This document shows, one piece after another, positions 25,951 to 34,685 of a DNA stretch of 64,000 nucleotides. Position numbers and translations under genes: made by a program. The DNA lies in the NCBI RefSeq assembly GCF_003688995.1, contig NZ_PENI01000003.1, forward strand, positions 186,001-250,000. Reading direction: 5' to 3'. How positions within the stretch are numbered: the first letter of the stretch is position 1; every line of letters begins with the position of its first letter. The notes beneath the pieces are model-generated. The model searched no databases and had not been told where the DNA came from. It was given only the letters and a program-made list of their open reading frames with translations. The stretch is from Streptomyces shenzhenensis (GTDB taxonomy: Bacteria > Actinomycetota > Actinomycetes > Streptomycetales > Streptomycetaceae).

Positions 25951-26280
25951 CGGTCCCGGCGACGGGTCCCGTGGCTGCCTGAATGCCGGGCGTTTCGGGC
26001 CCTGTCGCCGTCCGAGCCGGGCGCGCCACCTGCCGCGGTGAGCGTCCCGGGGTGGTGTCGTTCGGACTCGGCCCCGCGACGGGCTCCGTGGGCGTCTGTG
26101 TGATGGCCTTTGCCCGTCAGGCGTTTGCCCTGCGGGCCGGGCCCCCGCCGATACCTGGCGGCGCCCCTGCCGCGGCGAGCGTCCCGGGGCGGGGTGCCTG
26201 TTCGGCGGTCCCGGCGACGGGCTCCGTGGCGGCCTGCCTGACGGCGTCCGCCTGTCAGGCGTTTGCCCTGCTGGGCGGGC
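25951..26280. repeat. Three degenerate tandem repeats between hydrolase and FadR genes
   Basis: Units start near 25951, 26069 and 26206 (spacing about 118 and 137 bp). Each carries a CCGGCGACGGG or GCGACGGGCTCCGTGG block, then a GTCAGGCGTTTGCCCTG-like block with a short inverted repeat. The first unit is the most diverged. No convincing gene lies in 25850-26296. Confidence 0.65.
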
Positions 26281-26296
26281 CCCGGTGCTCCGGCTC

Positions 26297-27034
26297 TCAT
26301 GTCAGGAACCCGCGGAGCAGTGCTGCCGTTCCCGCGCAGTGTTCGCGCATCATCTCCTGGGCCCCGTCCGTGTCGCCGTCCAGGACCGCCTCGACCAGTG
26401 CCGTGTGCTGGCGCTGTGAGTGCTCCAGGTTGCGGACGAGCAGCGGGATGCAGTCGAGCAGGTCGTTGACCGTCGCCCGGACCGCCGCGTACTGCGCGGC
26501 CAGCGTCGGCGAGCCCGACAACTCGGCCAGCGTGAGGTGGAGCAGGGTGTCCAGTCGCCGGTACTCGGCCAGCGGCGCGTCGTGCGTGCGGGCCAGCGCC
26601 GCCCGCAGCCGCTCCGCGGAGTCGCCGGCCGGCGGGTGCGCCGCGCACAGCCCCGCCGCGCCCACCTCCAGGACCTCCCGGAATCTGAGCACGTCGTCGA
26701 TGTCGACCGCCGCGCCCCGGCGCCGCAGCTCGTCCTCGCCGCCCGCGCCGGTCCGCGGCAGCACGAACGTGCCGCCGTAACGCCCGCGCCGGGACTCCAC
26801 AAGCCCCTGGTCCTGGAGCACCTTCAGCACCTCGCGCAGCGTCACCCGGCTGATCCCGAGCCGCTCCGCCAACTCCCGCTCGGCGGGCAGCCGCTCGCCG
26901 CCCGGCACCAGGCCCAGCCGCACGACCTGAAGGATCTGCTCCAGCGCCTCCTCGAATCCGTTGCCCGCCCGCACCGGCCGCAGCACCGGCGCGAGCCGGT
27001 CGTCCAGCCGTCCTTGCCGCGTGTCCCGCGCCAT
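26297..27034 (-). CDS. FadR-subfamily GntR transcriptional regulator
   Basis: A 245-residue GntR/FadR regulator: winged HTH at residues ~30-95 (LPAERELAERLGISRVTLREVLKVLQDQGLVESRRGRYGG, quoted in part) and an all-helical FCD ligand domain (VLRFREVLEVGAAG, HLTLAELSGSPTL, HTALVEAVLDGD). ATG 27034 is taken as start; the frame is open 21 bp further. It is divergent from the glnA4-like gene with a palindrome between them, so it probably represses the gamma-glutamylation operon and itself. Confidence 0.9.
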   Translation of the reverse strand: MARDTRQGRLDDRLAPVLRPVRAGNGFEEALEQILQVVRLGLVPGGERLPAERELAERLGISRVTLREVLKVLQDQGLVESRRGRYGGTFVLPRTGAGGEDELRRRGAAVDIDDVLRFREVLEVGAAGLCAAHPPAGDSAERLRAALARTHDAPLAEYRRLDTLLHLTLAELSGSPTLAAQYAAVRATVNDLLDCIPLLVRNLEHSQRQHTALVEAVLDGDTDGAQEMMREHCAGTAALLRGFLT

Positions 27035-27053
27035 TCGGCCGTGCCCCCTTCCC

Positions 27054-27064
27054 AACCAATGGTT
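27054..27064. promoter_or_regulatory. Likely FadR-type operator
   Basis: AACCAATGGTT is an 11-bp palindrome in the 85-bp gap between the divergent FadR-type gene and the glutamine-synthetase-like gene. TGGT/ACCA half-sites are typical for FadR-subfamily regulators. Confidence 0.55.
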
Positions 27065-27119
27065 CTCGGGAATACCTTATGGCTCCCGGCCGGCCGACGA
27101 AGCCTGAGGAGGCTCTCCC

Positions 27120-28478
27120 GTGGCAGACCGCACACCCCCGCTCGGCGTCGAGGAACTGCACGCCCTCGTCGTGAGCGGTGAGATCGACACTGTCGTGCTG
27201 GCCTTCCCCGATATGCAAGGGCGGCTCCAGGGCAAGCGGTTCGCCGCCCGCTTCTTCCTCGACGAGGTCCTCCACCACGGCACCGAGGGCTGCAACTATC
27301 TGCTCGCCGTCGACGCCGAGATGAACACGGTCGACGGCTACGCCATGTCCTCCTGGGACAGCGGCTACGGCGACTTCGCCATGCACCCCGACCTGAGCAC
27401 CCTGCGCCGCATCCCCTGGCACCCGGGCACCGCCCTGGTCGTCGCCGACCTCGCCTGGGCGGACGGCTCCCCGGTCGCCGCGGCGCCCCGCCACATCCTC
27501 CGCCACCAGCTGGAGCGGCTCGCCCGGCTCGGCTACACCGCCCAGGTCGGCACCGAGCTGGAGTTCATCGTCTTCAAGGACACCTACGAGCAGGCCTGGG
27601 ACGCGGCCTACCGCGGGCTGACCCCGGCCAACCAGTACAACGTCGACTACTCCATCCTCGGCACCGGCCGCATCGAGCCGCTGCTGCGCCGCCTGCGCAA
27701 CGACATGACCGGCGCCGGACTCACCGTCGAGTCGGCCAAGGGCGAGTGCAACCCCGGCCAGCACGAGATCGCCTTCCGCTACGACGAGGCCCTGGTCACC
27801 TGCGACCAGCACGCCGTGTACAAGACCGGCGCCAAGGAGATCGCCGCCCAGGAGGGCGTCTCGATCACCTTCATGGCCAAGTACAACGAGCGCGAGGGAA
27901 ACTCCTGCCACATCCACCTCTCGCTCGCCGACGCCGACGGCGGCAACGCGATGGCCGGGCCCGACGGGATGACCGACGTCATGCGGCACTTCCTCGCCGG
28001 ACAACTGGCGGCCCTGCGTGACTTCGCCCTCCTCTACGCCCCCAACATCAACTCCTACAAGCGGTTCCAGCCCGGTTCGTTCGCCCCGACCGCCGTCGCC
28101 TGGGGCCACGACAACCGCACCTGCGCGCTGCGCGTCGTCGGCCACGGCCGCTCCCTGCGCTTCGAGAACCGGCTGCCCGGCGGCGACGTCAACCCGCACC
28201 TCGCGGTCGCCGCCCTGGTGGCGGCCGGACTGTACGGCGTCGAACAGCGACTGGAACTGCCCGAGCCCTGCCCGGGCAACGCCTACACCGCCGGCTTCGC
28301 ACACGTCCCCACCACGCTGCGGGAGGCCGCCGCGCTCTGGACGGCCAGCCCGATCGCCCGGGCTGCCTTCGGCGACGAGGTCGTCGACCACTACCACAAC
28401 CTGGCCCGCGTCGAACTGGACGCCTTCGACGCCGCGGTCACCGACTGGGAGCTGCGCCGCTCCTTCGAACGCATGTGA
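27120..28478 (+). CDS. glnA4: Glutamine-synthetase-like gamma-glutamyl-amine ligase (GlnA4 type)
   Basis: A 452-residue GS-fold ligase. It retains the ATP and glutamate motifs in family order: GTELEFIVF, ESAKGECNPGQHEI, GNSCHIHLSL, NSYKRFQPGSFAP and RFENRLPGGDVNPHLA. The metal/ammonium region differs from true glutamine synthetase (for example KGECNPGQ in place of HHEVATAGQ), which fits ligases that join glutamate to amines. The same gene neighbourhood in S. coelicolor encodes GlnA4, described as gamma-glutamylethanolamide synthetase. GTG 27120 is the start; the operon continues with a dehydrogenase and an SDR. Confidence 0.85.
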   Translation: MADRTPPLGVEELHALVVSGEIDTVVLAFPDMQGRLQGKRFAARFFLDEVLHHGTEGCNYLLAVDAEMNTVDGYAMSSWDSGYGDFAMHPDLSTLRRIPWHPGTALVVADLAWADGSPVAAAPRHILRHQLERLARLGYTAQVGTELEFIVFKDTYEQAWDAAYRGLTPANQYNVDYSILGTGRIEPLLRRLRNDMTGAGLTVESAKGECNPGQHEIAFRYDEALVTCDQHAVYKTGAKEIAAQEGVSITFMAKYNEREGNSCHIHLSLADADGGNAMAGPDGMTDVMRHFLAGQLAALRDFALLYAPNINSYKRFQPGSFAPTAVAWGHDNRTCALRVVGHGRSLRFENRLPGGDVNPHLAVAALVAAGLYGVEQRLELPEPCPGNAYTAGFAHVPTTLREAAALWTASPIARAAFGDEVVDHYHNLARVELDAFDAAVTDWELRRSFERM

Positions 28479-28486
28479 GGCCCGCC

Positions 28487-29881
28487 GTGTCCGACTCGTC
28501 CGACGAGCTGTCCCCCGAGCCCGAGCTCCAGATCCGCAACCCCGCCACCGAAGAGGTCGTCGCCACCGTCCCCGCCGCCACCGCGGCCGACGTCGACGCC
28601 GCCGTCGTACGGGCCGCGACCGCACAGGCGCGCTGGGCCGCGCTCGCGCCCGCCGACCGGGCCCGGCTGCTGCGCCGCTTCGCCGACACCGTCGACGCGC
28701 ACACCGAGGAACTGGCCCAGCTGGAGGTCCGCGAGGCCGGCCATCTGCTCGGCAACGCCCGCTGGGAGGCCGGCAACGCCCGCGACCTGCTGCTGTACGC
28801 GGCCGGCGGCGCCGAACGCCTCCTCGGCCGGCAGATCCCCGTGCCCGGCGGCTGGGACGTCACCTTCCAGGAGCCGCTGGGCGTGGTCGGGGTCATCGCG
28901 CCCTGGAACTTCCCGATGCCCATCGCCGCCTGGGGCAGCTTCCCGGCCCTCGCCGCGGGCAACGCCGTCGTCCTCAAGCCCGCCGAGACCACCCCGCTCA
29001 CCGCGCTCCGCCTCGCCGAACTCGCCCTGGCGGCGGGCCTGCCCGAGCACCTCTTCCAGGTGCTGCCCGGACACGGCCACATCGCCGGCCGCGCGCTCGT
29101 CGACCATCCCGGCGTGGCGAAGATCGTGTTCACCGGCTCCACCCGCACCGGCCGCGAGGTCATGGAGCGGTGCGCCCGCCTGGTCAAACCGGTCACCCTC
29201 GAACTCGGCGGCAAGAGCCCCAACATCGTCTTCGCCGACGCCGACATCGAGGCCGCCGTCGACCCGTTCTCCTTCCTCGACAACTCCGGCCAGGACTGCT
29301 GCGCCCGCACCCGGATCCTCGTCCAGGAGCCGGTGTACGACCAGGTCCACGAGCTGCTGGCGGACGCGCTCGCGGCCGTCGTGGTGGGCGACCCGGCCGA
29401 CCCGAAGACCGGGATGGGCCCGCTGATCTCCGCCCGGCAACGCGACCGCGTACGGTCCTTCGTCCCCGCCGACGCCCCCGCCCTGCGCGGCACCGCCCCC
29501 GAGGGACCCGGCTACTGGTTCCCGCCGACCGTGCTCACGGGGGAGCGGCCCGACTCGGCCGCGGCCCGCGAGGAGATCTTCGGCCCGGTCGCCGTGCTGC
29601 TGCCCTTCACCGACGAGGCCGACGCGATCCGCCTCGCCAACGACACCCCCTACGGCCTGGCCGGCTCCCTGTGGACCCGGGACCTGGGCCGCGCCCTGCG
29701 CGTCTCGCGGGCCGTCCGGGCCGGCAACCTGTCCGTCAACTCCCACTCCAGCGTCCGCTACTGGACCCCGTTCGGCGGCTTCAAACAGTCCGGCCTCGGC
29801 CGCGAACTGGGCCCGGACGCCCTGACCGCCTTCACCGAGACCAAGAACGTCTTCATCAGCACGGAGGGCCCCGCACAGTGA
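28487..29881 (+). CDS. Aldehyde dehydrogenase of the gamma-glutamyl-amine pathway
   Basis: A 464-residue NAD(P)-dependent aldehyde dehydrogenase. It has the PWNFPMPI motif, KPAETTPL, the FTGSTRTG nucleotide loop, the catalytic Glu in LELGGKSPNIV (~residue 240) and the catalytic Cys in GQDCCARTR (~275), then EEIFGPV. GTG 28487 is preferred to GTG 28475 because GAGG lies six bases upstream. It probably oxidises the aldehyde made from the gamma-glutamylated amine. Position directly after glnA4 and overlap with the SDR support one operon. Confidence 0.9.
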   Translation: MSDSSDELSPEPELQIRNPATEEVVATVPAATAADVDAAVVRAATAQARWAALAPADRARLLRRFADTVDAHTEELAQLEVREAGHLLGNARWEAGNARDLLLYAAGGAERLLGRQIPVPGGWDVTFQEPLGVVGVIAPWNFPMPIAAWGSFPALAAGNAVVLKPAETTPLTALRLAELALAAGLPEHLFQVLPGHGHIAGRALVDHPGVAKIVFTGSTRTGREVMERCARLVKPVTLELGGKSPNIVFADADIEAAVDPFSFLDNSGQDCCARTRILVQEPVYDQVHELLADALAAVVVGDPADPKTGMGPLISARQRDRVRSFVPADAPALRGTAPEGPGYWFPPTVLTGERPDSAAAREEIFGPVAVLLPFTDEADAIRLANDTPYGLAGSLWTRDLGRALRVSRAVRAGNLSVNSHSSVRYWTPFGGFKQSGLGRELGPDALTAFTETKNVFISTEGPAQ

Positions 29882-30669
29882 CCGCCGAGACCCCTGAGAT
29901 CATCTGCCGCCGGCTGGTCGGCCGCACCGCCGTCGTCACCGGAGCGGGCAGCGGCATCGGCCTCGCCACCGCCCGCCGGCTCGCCTCCGAGGGCGCCCAC
30001 GTCGTCTGCGGCGACGTCGACGAGACCCGCGGCAAGGCCGCCGCCGACGAGGTCGGCGGGCTGTTCGTGAAGGTCGACGTCACCGACCCCGAGCAGGTCG
30101 AGGCGCTGTTCAAGACGGCGTACGACACCTACGGCAGCGTCGACGTCGCCTTCAACAACGCCGGCATCTCCCCGCCCGACGACGACTCCATCCTGGAGAC
30201 CGGACTGGAGGCCTGGAAGCGCGTCCAGGAGGTCAACCTGACCTCCGTCTACCTGTGCTGCAAGGCCGCCATCCCCTACATGCGCCGCCAGGGCCGGGGA
30301 TCCATCATCAACACCGCCTCCTTCGTCGCCCGCATGGGCGCGGCCACCTCGCAGATCTCCTACACCGCCTCCAAGGGCGGGGTGCTCGCCATGTCCCGTG
30401 AACTCGGCGTGCAGTTCGCCCGGGAGGGCATCCGGGTCAACGCGCTGTGCCCGGGACCGGTCAACACCCCGCTGCTGCAGGAGCTGTTCGCCAAGGACCC
30501 GGAGCGGGCCGCCCGCCGCCTGGTGCACATCCCGCTCGGCCGGTTCGCCGAGGCCGAGGAGATCGCCGCCGCCGTCGCCTTCCTCGCCAGCGACGACTCC
30601 TCCTTCGTGAACGCCAGCGACTTCCTGGTGGACGGCGGAATCTCCGGCGCCTACGTCACACCGCTCTGA
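29878..30669 (+). CDS. Short-chain dehydrogenase/reductase
   Basis: A 263-residue classical SDR. The cofactor motif is TGAGSGIG (residues ~20-27), followed by NNAG, the catalytic YTASK (Tyr-x-x-x-Lys) and the C-terminal GGISGAYVTPL. The acidic residue after beta-2 (CGDVDE) suggests NAD preference. GTG 29878 overlaps the aldehyde dehydrogenase stop as GTGA. In this context it could oxidise the alcohol of gamma-glutamylethanolamide-type intermediates; that is inference. Confidence 0.92.
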   Translation: MTAETPEIICRRLVGRTAVVTGAGSGIGLATARRLASEGAHVVCGDVDETRGKAAADEVGGLFVKVDVTDPEQVEALFKTAYDTYGSVDVAFNNAGISPPDDDSILETGLEAWKRVQEVNLTSVYLCCKAAIPYMRRQGRGSIINTASFVARMGAATSQISYTASKGGVLAMSRELGVQFAREGIRVNALCPGPVNTPLLQELFAKDPERAARRLVHIPLGRFAEAEEIAAAVAFLASDDSSFVNASDFLVDGGISGAYVTPL

Positions 30670-30733
30670 CCGGGCTCCGCCCGCGGGCCGGACGCCGTGT
30701 ACGCGACTTCGGCGCCCGGCCTACAGTGCCGGG

Positions 30734-31645
30734 ATGAGCATGACACCGCCGCCCGGCTGGTACCCCGACCCGAACGCCCCACAGCTGGAGCGCTGGTGGG
30801 ACGGCAGCGCCTGGACCGAGCACCGGCGCGCGCCCGGGGCGCCCGTACCGTCGGCGGCCCCGGACCGCGCCTTTGGGCGGGCGAAGGCGATCGCGCTGGT
30901 CGCCGCCGGCGCCGTGCTGGTCGCGGCGATCGTCACCGGTGCCCTGGTGCTCCGCGCGGACCACGAGGGCGCCGGCTCCACCGAGTCGGACGCCGCGACC
31001 ACGCCCGCCACGAGCGCTCCGGAGTCCGCTGCGCCGTCCGGCACACCGTCGCCTTCCGGCACCTTCGCCGACGACCCCGCCGTGGTCGTCGACCAGCTCA
31101 ACGGCATCACGCTGCCGCTGCCCGACGGCTGGGAGCGCCCGCGGTACGTCGCCGACGAGGACGTCGTCATGACCACGGACGGCACCTACGACTGCCCGGC
31201 CGGCGTCGGCCTGTGCCGGCACGGCCTGGTCAGCACCCGCACCGCGACCGCCACCGAAGGGACCTCGCCCGAAGCGCTCGCCAAGGAGGACATCCCCGAC
31301 GCCGCGGACGCCGCCTACGAGGAGAACACCCTCGGGGAGCGGCCCTTCGGCGGCATCGAGTCCCATCGGCTCGTCGCCTCGGGGCAGATCGCCGTCGCGG
31401 GCCGCGCCGGGTACTACGTGCGCTGGCGGGTCACCACGGCCAAGGGGTCCGGCGGCTACGTCCAGTCCCTGGCCTTCCCGTCCACTGTCGGCACCGAGGC
31501 GCCCGTCGTCGTCCGCTTCGTCTTCGACGCGGGCCCCGACGGGCCTGCGCTGTCCGGCATGGACGAGATCACCCGGGGCATCCGGCCGGTGGGCGACGCG
31601 GACACCGGCGGTGGCGTCGGCAGCAGCCTCGGCCCGTCGAGCTGA
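30734..31645 (+). CDS. DUF2510 membrane-anchored hypothetical protein
   Basis: A 303-residue protein with an N-terminal DUF2510 motif (PPGWYPDPN...ERWWDGSAWTEH), a single membrane span at residues ~55-75 and a Ser/Thr/Pro-rich linker before an extracytoplasmic domain of unknown type that starts near ITLPLPDGWERP. A TACAGT -10-like hexamer at 30722-30727 ends six bases before the ATG, so the message may be leaderless. No neighbour suggests a role. Confidence 0.85.
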   Translation: MSMTPPPGWYPDPNAPQLERWWDGSAWTEHRRAPGAPVPSAAPDRAFGRAKAIALVAAGAVLVAAIVTGALVLRADHEGAGSTESDAATTPATSAPESAAPSGTPSPSGTFADDPAVVVDQLNGITLPLPDGWERPRYVADEDVVMTTDGTYDCPAGVGLCRHGLVSTRTATATEGTSPEALAKEDIPDAADAAYEENTLGERPFGGIESHRLVASGQIAVAGRAGYYVRWRVTTAKGSGGYVQSLAFPSTVGTEAPVVVRFVFDAGPDGPALSGMDEITRGIRPVGDADTGGGVGSSLGPSS

Positions 31646-31649
31646 CCCG

Positions 31650-32852
31650 TCACAGGAAGGTGTGGCCCTCGCCCCGGTAGGTGGGCACGGCCGCCGTCAC
31701 CGCGTCCCCCTCGACCAGGTGCAGCATCTCGAACCGCTCGCACAGCTCACCGGCCTTGGCGTGCCGGAACCACACCTTGTCGCCGACGAGCAGATCGTCG
31801 GCGGGCGCACCGAGCAGCGGCGTCTGCACCTCGCCCGGCCCCTCCTGCGGGTCGTAGCGCAGCCCCTCCGGCAGATACGGCACCGGCAGCCGGTCCGTGC
31901 CGGCCACGCCGGAGGCCGGATAGCCCCCGCCGAGGACCGTCACCACCCCGACGCCCGGCCGGCGCACGACCGGCAGCGCGAACAGCGCGGCCGGACGGCC
32001 CCTGAACGACGTGTAGTTGTCGAACAGGCGCGGCACATACAGCCCGGAACCGGCCGCGACCTCGGTGACGGCGGCCTCGGCGGCCGTGTGCTGCACGCTG
32101 CCCGTGCCACCGCCGTTGACGAACTCCAGGCCGGGCGCCACCGCCCGGACGGCCCGCACCACGGCGGCCCGCCGCTCCGCCAGTTCGCGCCGCGCGCTCG
32201 CCTGCATCAGACGGATGCCCCGTGAGCGCAGCGGACGACCGGCGACGGAGTCGCCCACGCCGGCGATATGACCCTCGTACGCCATGATCCCCACGAGCGT
32301 GAAACCGGGACGCCGCACCACCGCCCGCGCCAACTCGGCGACCTGGTCGGGGGAGTGCAGCGGCGAACGCAGCGCCCCGACCCGCAGCCGGCCGCCGAAC
32401 AGCCGCAGCGACGTGTCCAACTCCAGGCAGACACGCACGACTTCGCCGCCGCCGGCGCGGGAGGCATCGATGAGGTCGAGCTGCGCCGGGTCGTCGATCA
32501 TGACGGTGACGGCGGCGGCCGCCTTGGGGTGGGCGGTCAGCTCGGCGAAACCGGACCGGTCGGCGGACGGGTAGGCGAGCAGCACGTCGTCGAAGCCGGA
32601 GCGCGCGAGCCACAGCGACTCGGCCAGCGTGAACGACATGATGCCCTGGAAGCCGTCCCTCGCGAGGACCCGTTCGAGCAGGGCACGGCAGCGCACGGAC
32701 TTGCTGGCCACGCGGATCGGCTTCCCGCCGGCCCGGCGCACGAGGTCGTCCGCGTTGGCGTCGAACGCGTCCAGGTCCACGATCGCCAGCGGGGCGTCGA
32801 GATGGGCGGTGGCCCGGTCGTAACGGGCCCGGTCGGCGGCGCGCGCAGTCAT
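31650..32852 (-). CDS. PLP-dependent amino acid aldolase/deaminase (alanine racemase-like fold)
   Basis: A 400-residue fold-type III PLP enzyme of the D-threonine aldolase/D-serine dehydratase-like group. The N-terminal barrel carries PLAIVDLDAFDANADDLVRRA and the PLP lysine in RVASKSVRC (residue ~51). The C-terminal part has ...FGGRLRVG, VNGGGTGSV and the metal-type ending with RHAKAGELCERF. The exact substrate is not predictable. ATG 32852; the gene stands alone, converging with the DUF2510 gene. Confidence 0.85.
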   Translation of the reverse strand: MTARAADRARYDRATAHLDAPLAIVDLDAFDANADDLVRRAGGKPIRVASKSVRCRALLERVLARDGFQGIMSFTLAESLWLARSGFDDVLLAYPSADRSGFAELTAHPKAAAAVTVMIDDPAQLDLIDASRAGGGEVVRVCLELDTSLRLFGGRLRVGALRSPLHSPDQVAELARAVVRRPGFTLVGIMAYEGHIAGVGDSVAGRPLRSRGIRLMQASARRELAERRAAVVRAVRAVAPGLEFVNGGGTGSVQHTAAEAAVTEVAAGSGLYVPRLFDNYTSFRGRPAALFALPVVRRPGVGVVTVLGGGYPASGVAGTDRLPVPYLPEGLRYDPQEGPGEVQTPLLGAPADDLLVGDKVWFRHAKAGELCERFEMLHLVEGDAVTAAVPTYRGEGHTFL

Positions 32853-33122
32853 GAACGAAGCCTGCCAGACACGATTACCGCAGGGTAGGGGGACGTTCTG
32901 GGCAGATGCCCCGGCGTCGCGGACTGGTTCCCGTTCGCCGTGGAACAACCCGTAGAGTGACGCGCACGCACGACGGAACGCCATCGGCCGCGGTGCCGCG
33001 CCGGGATGCCGTTGCCTCCGTGCGGGTATGCGTGCCCGGGACGGACCGCACCGGGCCGAGGTGAGGGGCAGGACCGCCCGCGTACCGAGGAGACGGCCCG
33101 GGGACGAGGAAACGGGGGGTGC

Positions 33123-34685
33123 ATGAGCACGGAAGCGCGCCACGCCCCGATTCCCCCGCGGCCAACCCCCACGGACGCCCCCGAGATGCCCCCGGAGACC
33201 ACCGCGACCAGCGAGAAGACCGAGCAGACCGGTACCACGGACGACGCCGCGAAACCGGCGGCCAACGGCGCGCACACGGCGAAGCCCGCGCGCTCCCTGC
33301 CTCCACCGCGCCCCACTTCGCCGCCCGCCGCGCCCCCGGCCACGTCGGACGGCGGGGCGGACAGGACCGGCGTGTCGGCACCGCCGCCGCCAGCCTCGGC
33401 CCGCTTCCCGGACACCCCGCCCGCCGCGGGCTTCCGCCCCCGCCGCACCGGGAGTTCAGACCCGGCGCGGACTGGCGGAGCCGACCGGCACCCGGGGCGG
33501 TCCCCGCGCCCACCGCACCTCGGGCACCCGCCCGTTGTGCCGCCCCGGCCGTCCGGCCCGCCCGCCACGCCCCCGTCGGAGACCACCGGCCGGCCGCGGG
33601 CGACGCCGTCGGAGCCCGGACCCGGCGCGGACCGCGGACCGGGACGGCCTGTGCCACCGTCGCCCCCCGCACGGCCCGGCGCGGCCACCGTGCCGCCGCG
33701 GCCCACGGTCCGGCCCGGCTCCACCGCCGTTCCGGGCGGGCCGCAGGTCGGGGCCTGGCGGCCCGATGACTTCCCGGGCGGGCCGCTCCCGGGGCGGACG
33801 GAGCCCGCCGCGGCCCCCGATCCGGCGCTGTCGTGGAGCGCGTTCGGGCCGCCCGGAGGTGAGCGGCCCGTCGTGTCGTTCGGACAGCCCGAGGGATACG
33901 ACGACCGGGCGCGGCCCCGGCCGCTGGGCGTACGGTTGCGCCCCCGCACCGCCGCTGCCGCCGCATGCCTGGTCCTCGGCCTCGGGCTCATCGGCGGTGC
34001 CGTGACGGGGAGTTGGCTCACCGGCGACGCCGGGGCCACGGGCGGCACGAGCGGCTTCGCCGCGGCCGGCGCCCTGTGGCACAGCGTGCCGGTGGACGAA
34101 CTGTTCCCGCCCACCGTCGAGGGCAAGGGCGCCGGACCCGGCGGAGCCGACCGGACCTGGACGCGGATCGCCGTCGCCCCGGACAGCGGCTGCGTGAACG
34201 CCTTCGACCCGCTGCTGCGGGGGCTCCTCGACCCGCTCGGCTGCGAACGGCTACTGCGGGCCACCTACACGGACGCCACCCAGAGCCATGTCACCACCGT
34301 CGGGCTGCTGTTCGCCAAGGCCGACCCCGCCGCCATGTCCGCCCTGGCCGCCCGCTTCAAGAACGAGCGCCTGGACCGCCGCGCCGATCTGATGCCCCGC
34401 CCGTACGCGGCGGCGGACACCGTCGCCGCGGGCTTCGGCGACGAACAGCGCGGCTCCTGGACCATCTCGGTGCTCACCGACGCCCCCGTCGTCGCCTACG
34501 CCGTCTCCGGCTGGGCCGACGGCCGCACCGTCGACGCGCCCCAGCCCGCCGCGGACGCCCAGCAGTCCGGCGCCACCACCGCCCCCGCCCAGGCGGGCCT
34601 CGGCCAGGAGGCCCAGGGCCTCGCCGACCGCATCGAACGGCGCCTGCGCCAGACCGTCAGCCCGGCCACGGAGAGGCCCTCATGA
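33123..34685 (+). CDS. Proline-rich single-span membrane protein paired with a subtilase
   Basis: A 520-residue protein. Residues 1 to ~270 are low-complexity Pro/Ala/Thr/Gly sequence, then one membrane span (AAAAACLVLGLGLIGGAVTG, about residues 278-297), and an extracytoplasmic ~200-residue domain with two cysteines (DSGCVNAF, GCERLLRA). The ATG at 33123 follows GGGG. It overlaps the next gene by ATGA, so the two are co-translated; the extracytoplasmic domain may be the partner or substrate of that protease. No domain family is recognised. Confidence 0.82.
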   Translation: MSTEARHAPIPPRPTPTDAPEMPPETTATSEKTEQTGTTDDAAKPAANGAHTAKPARSLPPPRPTSPPAAPPATSDGGADRTGVSAPPPPASARFPDTPPAAGFRPRRTGSSDPARTGGADRHPGRSPRPPHLGHPPVVPPRPSGPPATPPSETTGRPRATPSEPGPGADRGPGRPVPPSPPARPGAATVPPRPTVRPGSTAVPGGPQVGAWRPDDFPGGPLPGRTEPAAAPDPALSWSAFGPPGGERPVVSFGQPEGYDDRARPRPLGVRLRPRTAAAAACLVLGLGLIGGAVTGSWLTGDAGATGGTSGFAAAGALWHSVPVDELFPPTVEGKGAGPGGADRTWTRIAVAPDSGCVNAFDPLLRGLLDPLGCERLLRATYTDATQSHVTTVGLLFAKADPAAMSALAARFKNERLDRRADLMPRPYAAADTVAAGFGDEQRGSWTISVLTDAPVVAYAVSGWADGRTVDAPQPAADAQQSGATTAPAQAGLGQEAQGLADRIERRLRQTVSPATERPS

